The position numbers and the translations under genes are program-made. From Candidatus Binatia bacterium (GTDB lineage: Bacteria; Desulfobacterota; Binatia; UBA12015), in the NCBI GenBank assembly GCA_036563615.1, contig DATCMB010000014.1:416806-480805 (forward strand): a stretch of 64,000 nucleotides of DNA, written 5' to 3'. This document shows positions 26,999-35,320 of the stretch, piece after piece (within the stretch, counting starts at the first letter, position 1; every line of letters starts with the position of its first letter). The notes under the pieces were generated by a model. That model did not search any database. It saw only the letters and a program-made list of their open reading frames with translations, and was not told the DNA's origin.

Positions 26999-27736
26999 TC
27001 AGTCCGAAGACACCTGGACGAGCACGACGCTCGCGTTGTCGCGGCCGGAAGCCTCGAGCGCGAGCCGGATGAGGTTCTGCGCCTTCGCCTCGAGCGCCAG
27101 ATCCTCGGCGAGGGTGCGCTCGAGCACGGCGGGCTCGAGCATCCCGGAGACGCCGTCGCTGCAGAGCAGGAAGAGGTCGCCCGGCCGGACGTCGTCGGCG
27201 CCGAGCGAGGGCTCGACGTCCGGCGCGACGCCGAGCGCCTGCACCAGCATGTTGGTGTGCGGCAGATCGAGCGGCACGGTGGTGCGATCGCGGTACGCGG
27301 CGCCGGCCAGCGTGTGGTCCGCCGTCAAGAGCGCGAGCTTGCCGTCGCGCACGCGGTAGAGGCGGCTGTCGCCGACGTGCGCCCAGAGCGCGCGCCCCTG
27401 CTCGGGGAAGACGCGCAGCACGACGATGGTCGCGCCGATGCGCACGCGACCCGAGGTCTCACCGCGCATCTCGCCCTCCTGACGGATGCGCTCGTTGGCG
27501 GAGGCGATCGCGCTGCGCAGCACGCCGGCGTCGTCACGCGCGACGTCGCCGTTCGCCGACTGCACGTGCTGGGCGATCACGTCGATCGCGAGCCGGCTCG
27601 CGATCTCGCCGTCCTCGAGCCCGCCCATGCCGTCGGCGAGCAGGAACAGGCTCATGTCGGGGAAGCAGCCGACGCAGTCCTGGTTGGTCTTGCGGACGCG
27701 GCCGATGTCCGAGACCGCGGTCGCCGTGATTCGCAT
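26999..27736 (-). CDS. PP2C-type Ser/Thr protein phosphatase (PrpC/Stp-like)
   Basis: The product is 245 residues, a single PP2C domain. The metal-binding aspartates are in the standard places: VRKTNQD near the start, FLLADGMGG, LLCSDGVSG and GRDNASVV near the end. HVGDSRLYR is also present. It is soluble, with no signal peptide. The ATG at 27736 matches the usual N-terminus of the family; upstream codons are arginine-rich and rejected. It lies 10 bases before the giant kinase and most likely reverses that kinase's phosphorylation and that of the FHA partners (inference from gene order). Confidence 0.93.
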   Translation of the reverse strand: MRITATAVSDIGRVRKTNQDCVGCFPDMSLFLLADGMGGLEDGEIASRLAIDVIAQHVQSANGDVARDDAGVLRSAIASANERIRQEGEMRGETSGRVRIGATIVVLRVFPEQGRALWAHVGDSRLYRVRDGKLALLTADHTLAGAAYRDRTTVPLDLPHTNMLVQALGVAPDVEPSLGADDVRPGDLFLLCSDGVSGMLEPAVLERTLAEDLALEAKAQNLIRLALEASGRDNASVVLVQVSSD

Positions 27737-27904
27737 CGCTTTGCTCTCGCCCGGCACGCGCGCTGCGGGCGACGGCTCACGCCGGCACACCCGGAGCGAC
27801 GCCCGGGGTCGAACAGTAGCGCGGTGCCGCGCCGCCGCCAAGGAGGCGACGGCGCGGACGACCGGGCAAGTGCGACATCGCCGGCTTCATTCGCCGGCTC
27901 AGGC

Positions 27905-30178
27905 TCAGAATCCGCAGGCCTCGAGCACGTCGTCGCAGCAGTCTTGCGCGTTGCGACAGAATTCGTCGCAGTAGCAGGCCGCGTCGGGCGGGGTGCAGAA
28001 GTCGTCGCGGCCCGGGCAGCAGCGTCCCTTGCACGACGTCGCCGACACGCACTGCGAGCAGTCGTTGGTGCACAGCGAGAACGAGCCGCACGACGACGAC
28101 TGCCCGGGCGGGTCGCAGGCCTCGCCCTCCTCGACGATCCCGTTGCCGCACTCGGCGACGCTCGCGCAGCTCCACTGCAGGATCTCGGGCTCGCTGAGGT
28201 TGCCCTGCTGGTCCTCGAGCGTCACCTCGACCACGTACTCGTCGACGCTGCCGTTGCAGTTGACGAAGAAGTCGAAGCTTCCCGACGCCCGCCCGAACAC
28301 GCCGGGATCGAAGGTGAACGGCTCGACGTTGCCGACGATCGGCTGGAAGCGCGCGCGGATCACGTCGCCGTCGGGATCCTCGAAGTGCACGGTGCCGAGC
28401 ACCGGTCCGCCGTGCGGGTCGATCACCGGCGGGAAGTCGATGTCGAGGATGCGCGGCGGCTCGTTGCCGCCGTGCGCGCACTCGCTGGTGTCGATGCCGC
28501 ACGTCGACGTGCAGCGCAGGCGGCCGCCGGAGAAGCCGAACGAGTCGCAGCTCTGGCCGCCGAAGTCCGCGCCGTCGCAGTCCTCGCTGCCCTCGCGCCG
28601 GCCGTTGCCGCAGAACTGCCCCTGTGGCGCGAGGCACATGCCGCACTTCTGCCGGCTCGGGTCGCAGCCGTCGGCCGGCACGCAGATGCCGAAGCAGCCG
28701 GCGCCGCCGCGCAGCGGGTCGCAGCCGTCGCGCGGGTCGTCGGTGCAGCAGCGGTCGCCCGGACAGCCCACACCCTGCGGTCCGCCGCAGCTCTGCAGCG
28801 GCGAGCTCTCGCGCGCGTCGATCGCGTAGCAGGCGCAGTCCGAGCTGTCGGGCGCGAACGGCAGGCAGGTGCCGCGCGCGGTCGCGCCGCCGACCGGGAA
28901 CTCGCAGCTGCCGCCGCACTGCCCCGACGAGCCGCTGCCGCAGCCGATGCAGCCGGCGGACACCTGCTCGACGAAGCAGCCGCAGCCGAAGCCCTCGAGC
29001 TCGACCACGCGCCCGCGCACGTTCTGGCAGCTCCCGAGCCTGGGGACGAAGCAGGTCGCGCCCGTCGGACAGCCGCCGGCGGGACGCTCGCCCGCCGCGC
29101 CCTCGCCGGTCGTGAAGTCCCCGGTCACGATCGACGGCGGGTCCGACGTGCGGCCGATGATCACGATCTCCGGATCCGACTGTACGCTCGCCGGCAGCCC
29201 GCCGGGCGGCAGGAAGAAGCTCGCGGACAAGCGGATGTCGTCGCCGAGCGGCACCCACTGCGTGCGCGCGCACTCGCGCGCCGTCGAGGTGCACGGGCTC
29301 GTGCCGCGGCAGGAGAAGCGGAACTCGCTGCTCGGGACGTCGAGCGTGCCCGTCGAGTCGCCGCGCGGCGTGCAGAAGATGAAGCTCGGCGGGCTGCCGT
29401 CGGGCTGGTAGACGTTGCCGGTCACGCTCTCGAGCACCGGCGTGACGCCGCCCTGCTCCGTCGTCTGCGGCACGAAGTTGAGCGAGATCGACCAGCGCTC
29501 GTTGCCGACGTCCTTGTTGACCAGGAAGTTGAGCCGGTCGAGCGACAGCGTCGCACCGCGGTTGCCGGACTGCGCGTGCGCGCTGCGCGGCGTCGCGAGC
29601 TCCGAGCCGCCCGCGAGCCAGACGCGCACCGTCGACCACGCGCGCGCGAGCGCGGACTGCAGGCGCTCGGCGAGGCTGTCGCTGCTCGTCGTGCTCGCGG
29701 CGGCTTGCGACGCGGCATCGCTCGCGTCGCTCGCGGACGCGCTCGCCGGCGCGCCGAGCCCGCCCGGCGGCAGGAAGAAGCTCGCCGGGATCCGCACGTC
29801 GCCGTTGATCAACGACCAGGAGTCGCGCGCGCACTCCGACGCCGAGGTCTGGCACGCGTCGGCGCCCTGGCAGGTCAGGCGAAACTCCGAGCCAGGATCG
29901 TTCAGCGAGCCCGTCGAGTCGGGGCGAACCTGACAGAGGACGAAGCTCGGCGGCCCACCGTCGGCGCGGAAGATGTTGCCGGTGACGTTGACGATGCTGT
30001 CCGCCGACGTCGAGGAGAGATTGACGTTGATCGTCCAGCGCTCCGGGCCGACGTCCTTGTTGACCATGAAGTTGCGCTCGTTCGGGGTGAGCGTCGCGCC
30101 GGTCTGGGCGTGCGCCGCCGTGGCGAGCGAGACGATGAGAGCCGCGAGCGTTGCGCCGGGGAGCCTTCTGGTCACCAT
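27905..30178 (-). CDS. Cys-rich secreted protein with duplicated N-terminal domain and somatomedin-B-like C-terminus
   Basis: The product is 757 residues with a signal peptide ending AAHAQ. Two copies of a domain of about 120 residues follow, at about 27-150 and 208-330. Each begins GATL and shares FxVNKDVGxERW, GPPSF or SPPSF, DSTG, SEFR and ASFFLPPGGL. I do not recognise this domain. A dense Cys-rich segment (about 350-560) includes CGNGRREGSEDCDG of the DUF4215 type. An Ig-like region (about 565-660) follows, then another CGNGIVEEGEACD. The last 45 residues have the spacing of a somatomedin-B knot (SCKGRCC...CYCDEFC...DCCDDVLEAC). The protein is probably displayed on the cell surface, and ligand binding is only a guess. 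AAAGGA precedes the ATG. It is divergent from the crotonase gene. Confidence 0.75.
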   Translation of the reverse strand: MVTRRLPGATLAALIVSLATAAHAQTGATLTPNERNFMVNKDVGPERWTINVNLSSTSADSIVNVTGNIFRADGGPPSFVLCQVRPDSTGSLNDPGSEFRLTCQGADACQTSASECARDSWSLINGDVRIPASFFLPPGGLGAPASASASDASDAASQAAASTTSSDSLAERLQSALARAWSTVRVWLAGGSELATPRSAHAQSGNRGATLSLDRLNFLVNKDVGNERWSISLNFVPQTTEQGGVTPVLESVTGNVYQPDGSPPSFIFCTPRGDSTGTLDVPSSEFRFSCRGTSPCTSTARECARTQWVPLGDDIRLSASFFLPPGGLPASVQSDPEIVIIGRTSDPPSIVTGDFTTGEGAAGERPAGGCPTGATCFVPRLGSCQNVRGRVVELEGFGCGCFVEQVSAGCIGCGSGSSGQCGGSCEFPVGGATARGTCLPFAPDSSDCACYAIDARESSPLQSCGGPQGVGCPGDRCCTDDPRDGCDPLRGGAGCFGICVPADGCDPSRQKCGMCLAPQGQFCGNGRREGSEDCDGADFGGQSCDSFGFSGGRLRCTSTCGIDTSECAHGGNEPPRILDIDFPPVIDPHGGPVLGTVHFEDPDGDVIRARFQPIVGNVEPFTFDPGVFGRASGSFDFFVNCNGSVDEYVVEVTLEDQQGNLSEPEILQWSCASVAECGNGIVEEGEACDPPGQSSSCGSFSLCTNDCSQCVSATSCKGRCCPGRDDFCTPPDAACYCDEFCRNAQDCCDDVLEACGF

Positions 30179-30300
30179 GGATCGCGTCCTTTCGCGGTCG
30201 GGAGTTTCGTCGACGGGCGGCGGATCTTATCACCGCTCGCGCGAGCGCGTAAAAGCCCTTTCATCCGCGCCGCAGCACGAGCCGGCAGAAGGGATGCACG

Positions 30301-31068
30301 ATGCCAACCGTACGTTTCGAGACTCGGGACGAGATCGCGATCGTCACCATCGACCGCCCGGAGGTGCGCAACGCGGTCGACCGGCCGACCGCTGCAGCGC
30401 TCGCCGAGGCGTTCCGCCGCTTCGACGCCGACGACGCGCTCAAGGTCGCGATCCTCACCGGCGCGGGCGGCGTGTTCTGCGCCGGCGCCGATCTGAAGGG
30501 CGTGTCCGACGGACGCGGCAACGTCGTGCGCGAGGACGGCGACGGCCCGATGGGGCCGACCCGCATGCTGCTCTCGAAGCCGACCATCGCCGCGGTCGAG
30601 GGCTGGGCGGTCGCGGGCGGCCTCGAGCTCGCCATCTGGTGCGACCTGCGCGTCGCCGCGCGCGACGCGGTGTTCGGCGTCTTCTGCCGGCGCTGGGGCG
30701 TGCCGCTGGTCGACGGCGGCACCATCCGGCTGCCGCGCCTGATCGGGCAAGGCAACGCGCTCGACTTGATCTTGACGGGCCGCGGCGTGTCCGGCGACGA
30801 GGCGCTGCGCATGGGGCTCGTGAACCGGATCGTCGAGCCTGGCACGGCGCTCACGCACGCGCTCGAGCTCGCGCGCCAGATCGCGGCCTTCCCGCAGCTC
30901 TGCATGCGCAACGACCGGCGCTCGGCCTACGAGCAGTGGAATCTTTCGCTTGACGAGGCGCTGCGCAACGAGACCCGGCTCGGGCTGCAGGTGATCGCGT
31001 CGGGCGAGACGGTCGAGGGCGCGACGCGGTTCGCGAAGGGCGCGGGGCGGCACGGCAGCTTCTCGTGA
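30301..31068 (+). CDS. Enoyl-CoA hydratase/isomerase family (crotonase) protein
   Basis: The product is 255 residues, the normal crotonase length. CoA- and oxyanion-hole motifs are visible: GVFCAGADLKG (about 57-67) and AVEGWAVAGGLELAIWCDLR (about 98-117). The segment FCRRWGVPLVDGGTIRLPRL replaces the usual QPEIxxGxxPGxGGT, so the classical first catalytic Glu is not in place. It may therefore be an isomerase or another crotonase reaction rather than a standard hydratase. It stands alone on the plus strand, near an acyl-CoA dehydrogenase pair, which suggests CoA-ester catabolism. A GAAGGGA ribosome binding site lies just upstream. Confidence 0.88.
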   Translation: MPTVRFETRDEIAIVTIDRPEVRNAVDRPTAAALAEAFRRFDADDALKVAILTGAGGVFCAGADLKGVSDGRGNVVREDGDGPMGPTRMLLSKPTIAAVEGWAVAGGLELAIWCDLRVAARDAVFGVFCRRWGVPLVDGGTIRLPRLIGQGNALDLILTGRGVSGDEALRMGLVNRIVEPGTALTHALELARQIAAFPQLCMRNDRRSAYEQWNLSLDEALRNETRLGLQVIASGETVEGATRFAKGAGRHGSFS

Positions 31069-31094
31069 GCTGAAGCGAGCTGCCGGCGCCGCGC

Positions 31095-32342
31095 TCAGTA
31101 GCGCCGGCAGGGGACGCGCTGCAGCACCGCGAGCGTCTCGCCGGCGGCGCGCAGCACGCCCGCGGCGTCGGCCGCCGCGAAGGCCTCGCGGCCGGCGCGG
31201 ACCACCTCGGCGACGCGCGCCGCGGCGGCTTGCAGCGTCTCGCGATCGGCGGGCTCGAGCAGCGTCAAGTCGGCGCTCGCCGCCTCGAGGACCGCGCCGA
31301 GCGCGACCGCGTCGTCGTACGTCGCGGGCGGCGTGCCCGGCGCGACGAAGCGCGGCCTCTCCCCGCTCTCGGCGAGCGCGACCACCGTGCGGTAGCCGAT
31401 GCGGCTCTGCAGGCGCAGCTTCGGGAAGCGCACCATGTCGAGCGTGTCGCGCACCGTGTGGTAGCAGCCGCCGGTCGCGTCGGTGAAGAAGACCGACGGC
31501 ACGCGAGCGGCGATGAAGGTCGCGTTGTCGCTGCGCGTCTGCGCGAACGCGGAGCTGAACGGCCACATCTGGAGACGCTCCGACGCGATCGCCGCGCGAA
31601 CGACGTCGCGCAGCTCGTCGCCGCCGGTCTCGGCGCCCACCGCGAAGCTCATCGAGCGCAGGCTCGGCAGCAGCACGGCGCCGACGATGTCGAAGTTCAC
31701 GTAGGCCACGGTGTCGGCGAGCGGGACGAGCGGCCGCTCGACGTAGGCGCGCGAGCCGAGCATCCCCTCCTCTTCCGCGTCCCACAGCGCGAGCACGACG
31801 GAGCGCCTGGGCTTCACTGGCATCCGGCTGATCGCGTCGCCGATGCCGAGCACCGCGGCGACGCCGGCTGCGTTGTCGGTCGCCCCGGGACAGATCTCGC
31901 CGCCCGGATCGTTGGACGCGGCGCAGTGTCCCTGCGCGTCGCCGTGCTTGCCGAGACCGTCGTAGTGCGCGCCGACGATCACGACCTCGTCGGGGCGCTC
32001 GCGTCCCGGGATGACGGCCAGCAGGTTCACGCCCTCCACGCCGTCGACGACGAACGGCTGGCGGTAGGCGTCCTTGCCCGATCCCTTGCCGAGGCCGCGT
32101 CCGATCCGCTGCAGCTGCTCGATCAGGTACTCGCGTGCGCGCTCCGCGCCCCGGGTCCCGGGGTAGCGGCCGGCAAAGTCCTGCTTGGTGAGGCGGGTGA
32201 CCACCTCGCGGACGCCCGCGGTGGCGTTCTGCACCCCGCGCTCGACGTCGTCGGGGTGGAGGGGCGGCGTGCGCGTGCACGCCGCCCCCGTCGAGAGCAG
32301 GATCGCCGCGAGGATGGCCGCCGAACGATGGCGACCGATCAT
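31095..32342 (-). CDS. M28-family zinc aminopeptidase lipoprotein
   Basis: The product is 415 residues. The lipobox Cys22 (LSTGAAC) predicts an envelope lipoprotein. The binuclear zinc site of M28 peptidases can be traced: GAHYDGLG (His and Asp), GATDNAAGVA (bridging Asp), AEEEGMLG (catalytic and metal Glu), VNFDIVG (Asp) and GCYHTVRDT (His). It probably releases N-terminal amino acids from peptides outside the cytoplasm. The ATG lies 4 bases after the stop of the acyl-CoA dehydrogenase gene upstream, so the three minus-strand genes are likely one transcript although their functions are unrelated. Confidence 0.9.
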   Translation of the reverse strand: MIGRHRSAAILAAILLSTGAACTRTPPLHPDDVERGVQNATAGVREVVTRLTKQDFAGRYPGTRGAERAREYLIEQLQRIGRGLGKGSGKDAYRQPFVVDGVEGVNLLAVIPGRERPDEVVIVGAHYDGLGKHGDAQGHCAASNDPGGEICPGATDNAAGVAAVLGIGDAISRMPVKPRRSVVLALWDAEEEGMLGSRAYVERPLVPLADTVAYVNFDIVGAVLLPSLRSMSFAVGAETGGDELRDVVRAAIASERLQMWPFSSAFAQTRSDNATFIAARVPSVFFTDATGGCYHTVRDTLDMVRFPKLRLQSRIGYRTVVALAESGERPRFVAPGTPPATYDDAVALGAVLEAASADLTLLEPADRETLQAAAARVAEVVRAGREAFAAADAAGVLRAAGETLAVLQRVPCRRY

Positions 32343-32346
32343 GCAC

Positions 32347-33471
32347 TCAGACGTTCTGTGCTGCCATCAGCGCGCCGAGCTTGACGAGCTGCGGGTGCGC
32401 CGAGCCGAGCGTCAGCTCGATCTGCTTCGACCAAGTGTAGTAGCGGTGCAGCGGGTAGTCGACGTCGACGCCGATGCCGCCGTGCAGGTGCTGCGCGGCG
32501 TAGGTGACGCGGTGGCCGCCCTCGGCCGCCCAGAACTTGGCGATGCGGACCTCCTCGGTCGCGGGCAGGTCCTGGGCGAGCCGCCACACCGCTTGCCAGG
32601 TCGTGAGGCGGATCGCCTCGACGTCGATGTAGGCGTCGGCGGCGCGCTGTCCGACCGCCTGGAACGATCCGATCGGCTTGCCGAACTGCTCGCGCTTCGA
32701 GGTGTACTCCGCCGTCAAGCGCAAAGCCTCCTCGGCGACGCCGAGCTCGATCGCGCACAGGCCCGCGAGCGTGCGCTCGATCGTCCACTGCAGCGCCTCG
32801 GCGCCGTTCTCGGGGTCGCCGAGCACGTCGCGCTCCTCGACCACGGCGCCGCTCAGCACGAGGCGCGACACGCGCTCGCCGCTGGTCGCCTTCTGCCGCT
32901 GCGAATCGACGCCCTTCGCCGACGGGTCGACGAGGAAGAGACCGATCTTGCCCTCGCCGGTGCGCGCCGGCACCAGGATGCGCTCGGCGAGGTGCGCCGC
33001 CTGCACGAAGATCTTCGTGCCGTCGAGCCGCCAGCTCTTGCCGTCCCGCGTCGCCGTCGTGCCGAGCACGAGCGGGTCGTCGGAAGCCTCCTCGATGAGC
33101 GCCGCGGTGAGGATGCTCTCGCCCGCCGACACCGGCAGCAGCAGACGCCGGCGCTGCTCGTCGTTGCCGAAGCGCTCGATCGGCATGCCGCCCATGACGA
33201 CCGTCGCGAGGTACGGCACCGGCGCCACGGCGCGGCCGACCTGCTCGAGCACCAGCGCGACCTCGACCAGGCCGAGCCCGCTGCCGCCGTACTCCTCGGA
33301 GAAGCCGAGGCCGATCAGGTTGGCCTGCGCGAGCGCGCCCCAGGCCTCGCGATCGAACCACTCGATGCCGCCCTCGACGACCTTCAGGCGCTCCTGCGTG
33401 ACGTGATCGGAGAGGATCTTGCGCGCGAGATCGCGCAGCGCCTCCTGCTCGTGCGTGAACGCGAAGTCCAT
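32347..33471 (-). CDS. Acyl-CoA dehydrogenase, probable subunit of a two-gene pair
   Basis: The product is 374 residues, with the three-domain acyl-CoA dehydrogenase layout. It begins with the helical FAFTHEQEALRDLARKIL segment, continues through a beta-domain, and ends with the FAD-contact helix TSKREQFGKPIGSFQAVGQ and HLHGGIGVDVDYPLHRYY. It oxidises acyl-CoA esters with FAD and passes electrons to ETF. The gene lies 24 bases downstream of a second, different acyl-CoA dehydrogenase. Side-by-side unequal pairs of this kind form alpha2-beta2 enzymes in actinobacterial steroid and CoA side-chain degradation (established for FadE/ChsE pairs). The same assembly here is an inference. Confidence 0.9.
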   Translation of the reverse strand: MDFAFTHEQEALRDLARKILSDHVTQERLKVVEGGIEWFDREAWGALAQANLIGLGFSEEYGGSGLGLVEVALVLEQVGRAVAPVPYLATVVMGGMPIERFGNDEQRRRLLLPVSAGESILTAALIEEASDDPLVLGTTATRDGKSWRLDGTKIFVQAAHLAERILVPARTGEGKIGLFLVDPSAKGVDSQRQKATSGERVSRLVLSGAVVEERDVLGDPENGAEALQWTIERTLAGLCAIELGVAEEALRLTAEYTSKREQFGKPIGSFQAVGQRAADAYIDVEAIRLTTWQAVWRLAQDLPATEEVRIAKFWAAEGGHRVTYAAQHLHGGIGVDVDYPLHRYYTWSKQIELTLGSAHPQLVKLGALMAAQNV

Positions 33472-33495
33472 CTTGCTTGCTTCCCCTGCCCCGCG

Positions 33496-34671
33496 TCAGC
33501 GCAGCGCGCGCGGCATCATCAGGCCGGCCATCGCAATGATGTCGCGCTGCACCTCGTTGGTGCCGCCGCCGAACGTCAAGATCAAACTGGACTTGTACAT
33601 GCGCTCGAGGCGTCCCGCGAGCACCGCCGCCGGCGACTCGCGCTTGAGCGCCGCGGCCTCACCGACGACCTCCATCAGCAGCTGGTAGGCCTCGATGTTG
33701 AACTCGCTGCCGTAGACCTTGACGGTCGAGGCCTCGGCGAAGTTCAGCGTTCCCTTGCTCATGCTCCAGGCCTGCTTCCAGTTGAGGAGCTTCAGGACCT
33801 CGAGCTTCGCGCGCACGCGCGCGAGGTTCGCCTGCACCCAGGGCTCGTCGATCACGCGGCGGCCGTCGGGGCGTGTGGTCGAAGCCGCCCAGCGCCGCAC
33901 CTCGAGCAGCATCCGGTCGAGCCAGCCGACCGGCATGAGCGCGATGCGCTCGTGGTTGAGCTGCGTCGTGATCAGCGTCCAGCCCTCGTTCTCGCGTCCG
34001 ACCAGCATCGACGCCGGCACCCGTACGTCGTCGTAGAAGGTCGCGTTGGTGCGGTAGTCGGCGACGGTGTGGATCGGCGTCACGCGGAAGCCGGGCAGCT
34101 TGGTGTCGACGATGAAGATCGAGATGCCCTTGTGCTTCTTCGCGTCGGGATCGGTGCGCGCCGCGAGCCAGATGTAGTCCGCGTACTCGGCGCCGCTGGT
34201 GAAGACCTTGCTGCCGTTGATCACCCAGTCGTCGCCGTCGCGCACCGCGCGCGTGCGCAGCGACGCGAGGTCGGTGCCGGCGCCGGGCTCGGTGTAGCCG
34301 ATCGCGAAGTGCACCTCGCCGCGCAGGATGCGCGGCAGGAGCTCGCGCTTCTGCTGCTCGGTGCCGTACTGCATGAGCGCCGGGCCGACCGAGTTGATGG
34401 TGAGGAACGGCAGCACCACGCCGCTGCGCGCCGCCTCGTCGAAGAACAGGAACTGCTCGATCGGCGTGCGGTCCTGGCCGCCGTACTCCTTGGGCCAGCC
34501 GATGCCGAGCCAGCCGTCGGCGCCGAGCTTGCGCAGCACGCGCGTGTACTCGGGTCCGCCACCTTCGCTGGTCGACAGCTCGGCGACGTACTCCGGCGTC
34601 ACGAGCTCCGCGAAGTACTCCCGCAGACGGTCGCGCAGCTCCCGCTGCTCGGGCGTCAGGTCGAGATACAT
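33496..34671 (-). CDS. Acyl-CoA dehydrogenase, probable second subunit of the pair
   Basis: The product is 391 residues. The family layout is clear, with AIGYTEPGAGTDLASL (about 135-150) in the substrate and FAD region and the C-terminal FGGGTNEVQRDIIA. The latter replaces the usual YEGT, where medium-chain enzymes carry the catalytic Glu. It lacks the REQFG motif of its neighbour, again fitting a division of labour between paired subunits. AGGAG lies about 13 bases before the ATG. It is the first gene of the minus-strand group that continues through 31095. Confidence 0.9.
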   Translation of the reverse strand: MYLDLTPEQRELRDRLREYFAELVTPEYVAELSTSEGGGPEYTRVLRKLGADGWLGIGWPKEYGGQDRTPIEQFLFFDEAARSGVVLPFLTINSVGPALMQYGTEQQKRELLPRILRGEVHFAIGYTEPGAGTDLASLRTRAVRDGDDWVINGSKVFTSGAEYADYIWLAARTDPDAKKHKGISIFIVDTKLPGFRVTPIHTVADYRTNATFYDDVRVPASMLVGRENEGWTLITTQLNHERIALMPVGWLDRMLLEVRRWAASTTRPDGRRVIDEPWVQANLARVRAKLEVLKLLNWKQAWSMSKGTLNFAEASTVKVYGSEFNIEAYQLLMEVVGEAAALKRESPAAVLAGRLERMYKSSLILTFGGGTNEVQRDIIAMAGLMMPRALR

Positions 34672-34865
34672 GCTTCGGGTCTCCTGTCCCGCGCCGCTCG
34701 CGGGCGCGTACCCCGGCGGCCGACCGACGGGCGAAGACGCGACGCGGCACCGCTCCGCGCGGCGCAGCGCTTGGTCTTAGACGTCCTCCCGCAACTTGTC
34801 GAGAATCGCGCGCGGACGAAAGGCGCGGCGCTCGTTCACGTCGGTTGACGCCGGAGGTGGTCGCC

Positions 34866-35230
34866 ATGTCGAACGCCGCGCACGCCCGACGCTGACCGCT
34901 CGTCGCGCTCGCCGTGAGCGCGCTCCTCGCGAGCGCGTGCGGCTCGAGCTCCGGGTCGGGCTCGGGCGACGCGACGGCAGGCTCCTCATGGTGGGCGTCC
35001 GCCAGGAGCACATCCGCGGCTTCGTCGTCGACGTGAACGGCGAGCGGCGCCGCTTCCTCGCCGACGGCACGCCCGACGCCGGGTTCGGCGATGGCGGGAC
35101 GAGCCCCCTGCCGCTGCTCGACGGCACCGCGACCTTGTTGGCCGGCGCGGCGCTGCAGGGCGACGGCAAGGTCGTGGTCGCCTGCAACCGCAACGGCGGC
35201 GGCTGGCAGATCGCGCGGTTTCTTTATTGA
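34866..35230 (+). pseudogene. Remnant of a delta-60-repeat (DUF5122) lipoprotein
   Basis: An ATG at 34866 with a good GGAGGT site opens a frame that stops at codon 10 (TGA, 34893-34895). The same frame then continues as a clear lipoprotein signal, LVALAVSALLASACGSSSG, with the lipobox Cys. A second frame, ending at 35230, carries one delta-60-like repeat. It reads FLADGTPDAGFGDGG, then GDGKVVVACN, and ends WQIARFLY. Intact family members have many such repeats (ADGxxDxxFGxGG...PDGKIVVAG). The gene has therefore suffered a nonsense change, at least one frameshift, and loss of most of the repeat region. A promoter for the next plus-strand gene may lie in the following 90 bases. Confidence 0.7.
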
Positions 35231-35320
35231 CGGCTCATGGAAATGATTGCGCGACGCCTATGCAGGGGAGTATGACGGGCCGCCGACTCGTTCCCCAACC
35301 CTTAGACCGGGAGAACCGTC

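Noticed and set aside
21052..27072. Plus-strand open frame of 2006 codons opposite the giant kinase
   Set aside because: Its composition is arginine- and alanine-rich without motifs, while the minus strand carries intact kinase motifs. It is a codon-bias shadow.
27880..27898. GCCGGC...GCCGGC hairpin near the end of the Cys-rich gene
   Set aside because: The stem is six bases with no T-run, and GCCGGC is common in such GC-rich DNA.
35227..35276. TTGACG and TATGAC boxes before the surface-protein gene
   Set aside because: The spacing between plausible -35 and -10 boxes does not fit well, so I do not call a promoter.
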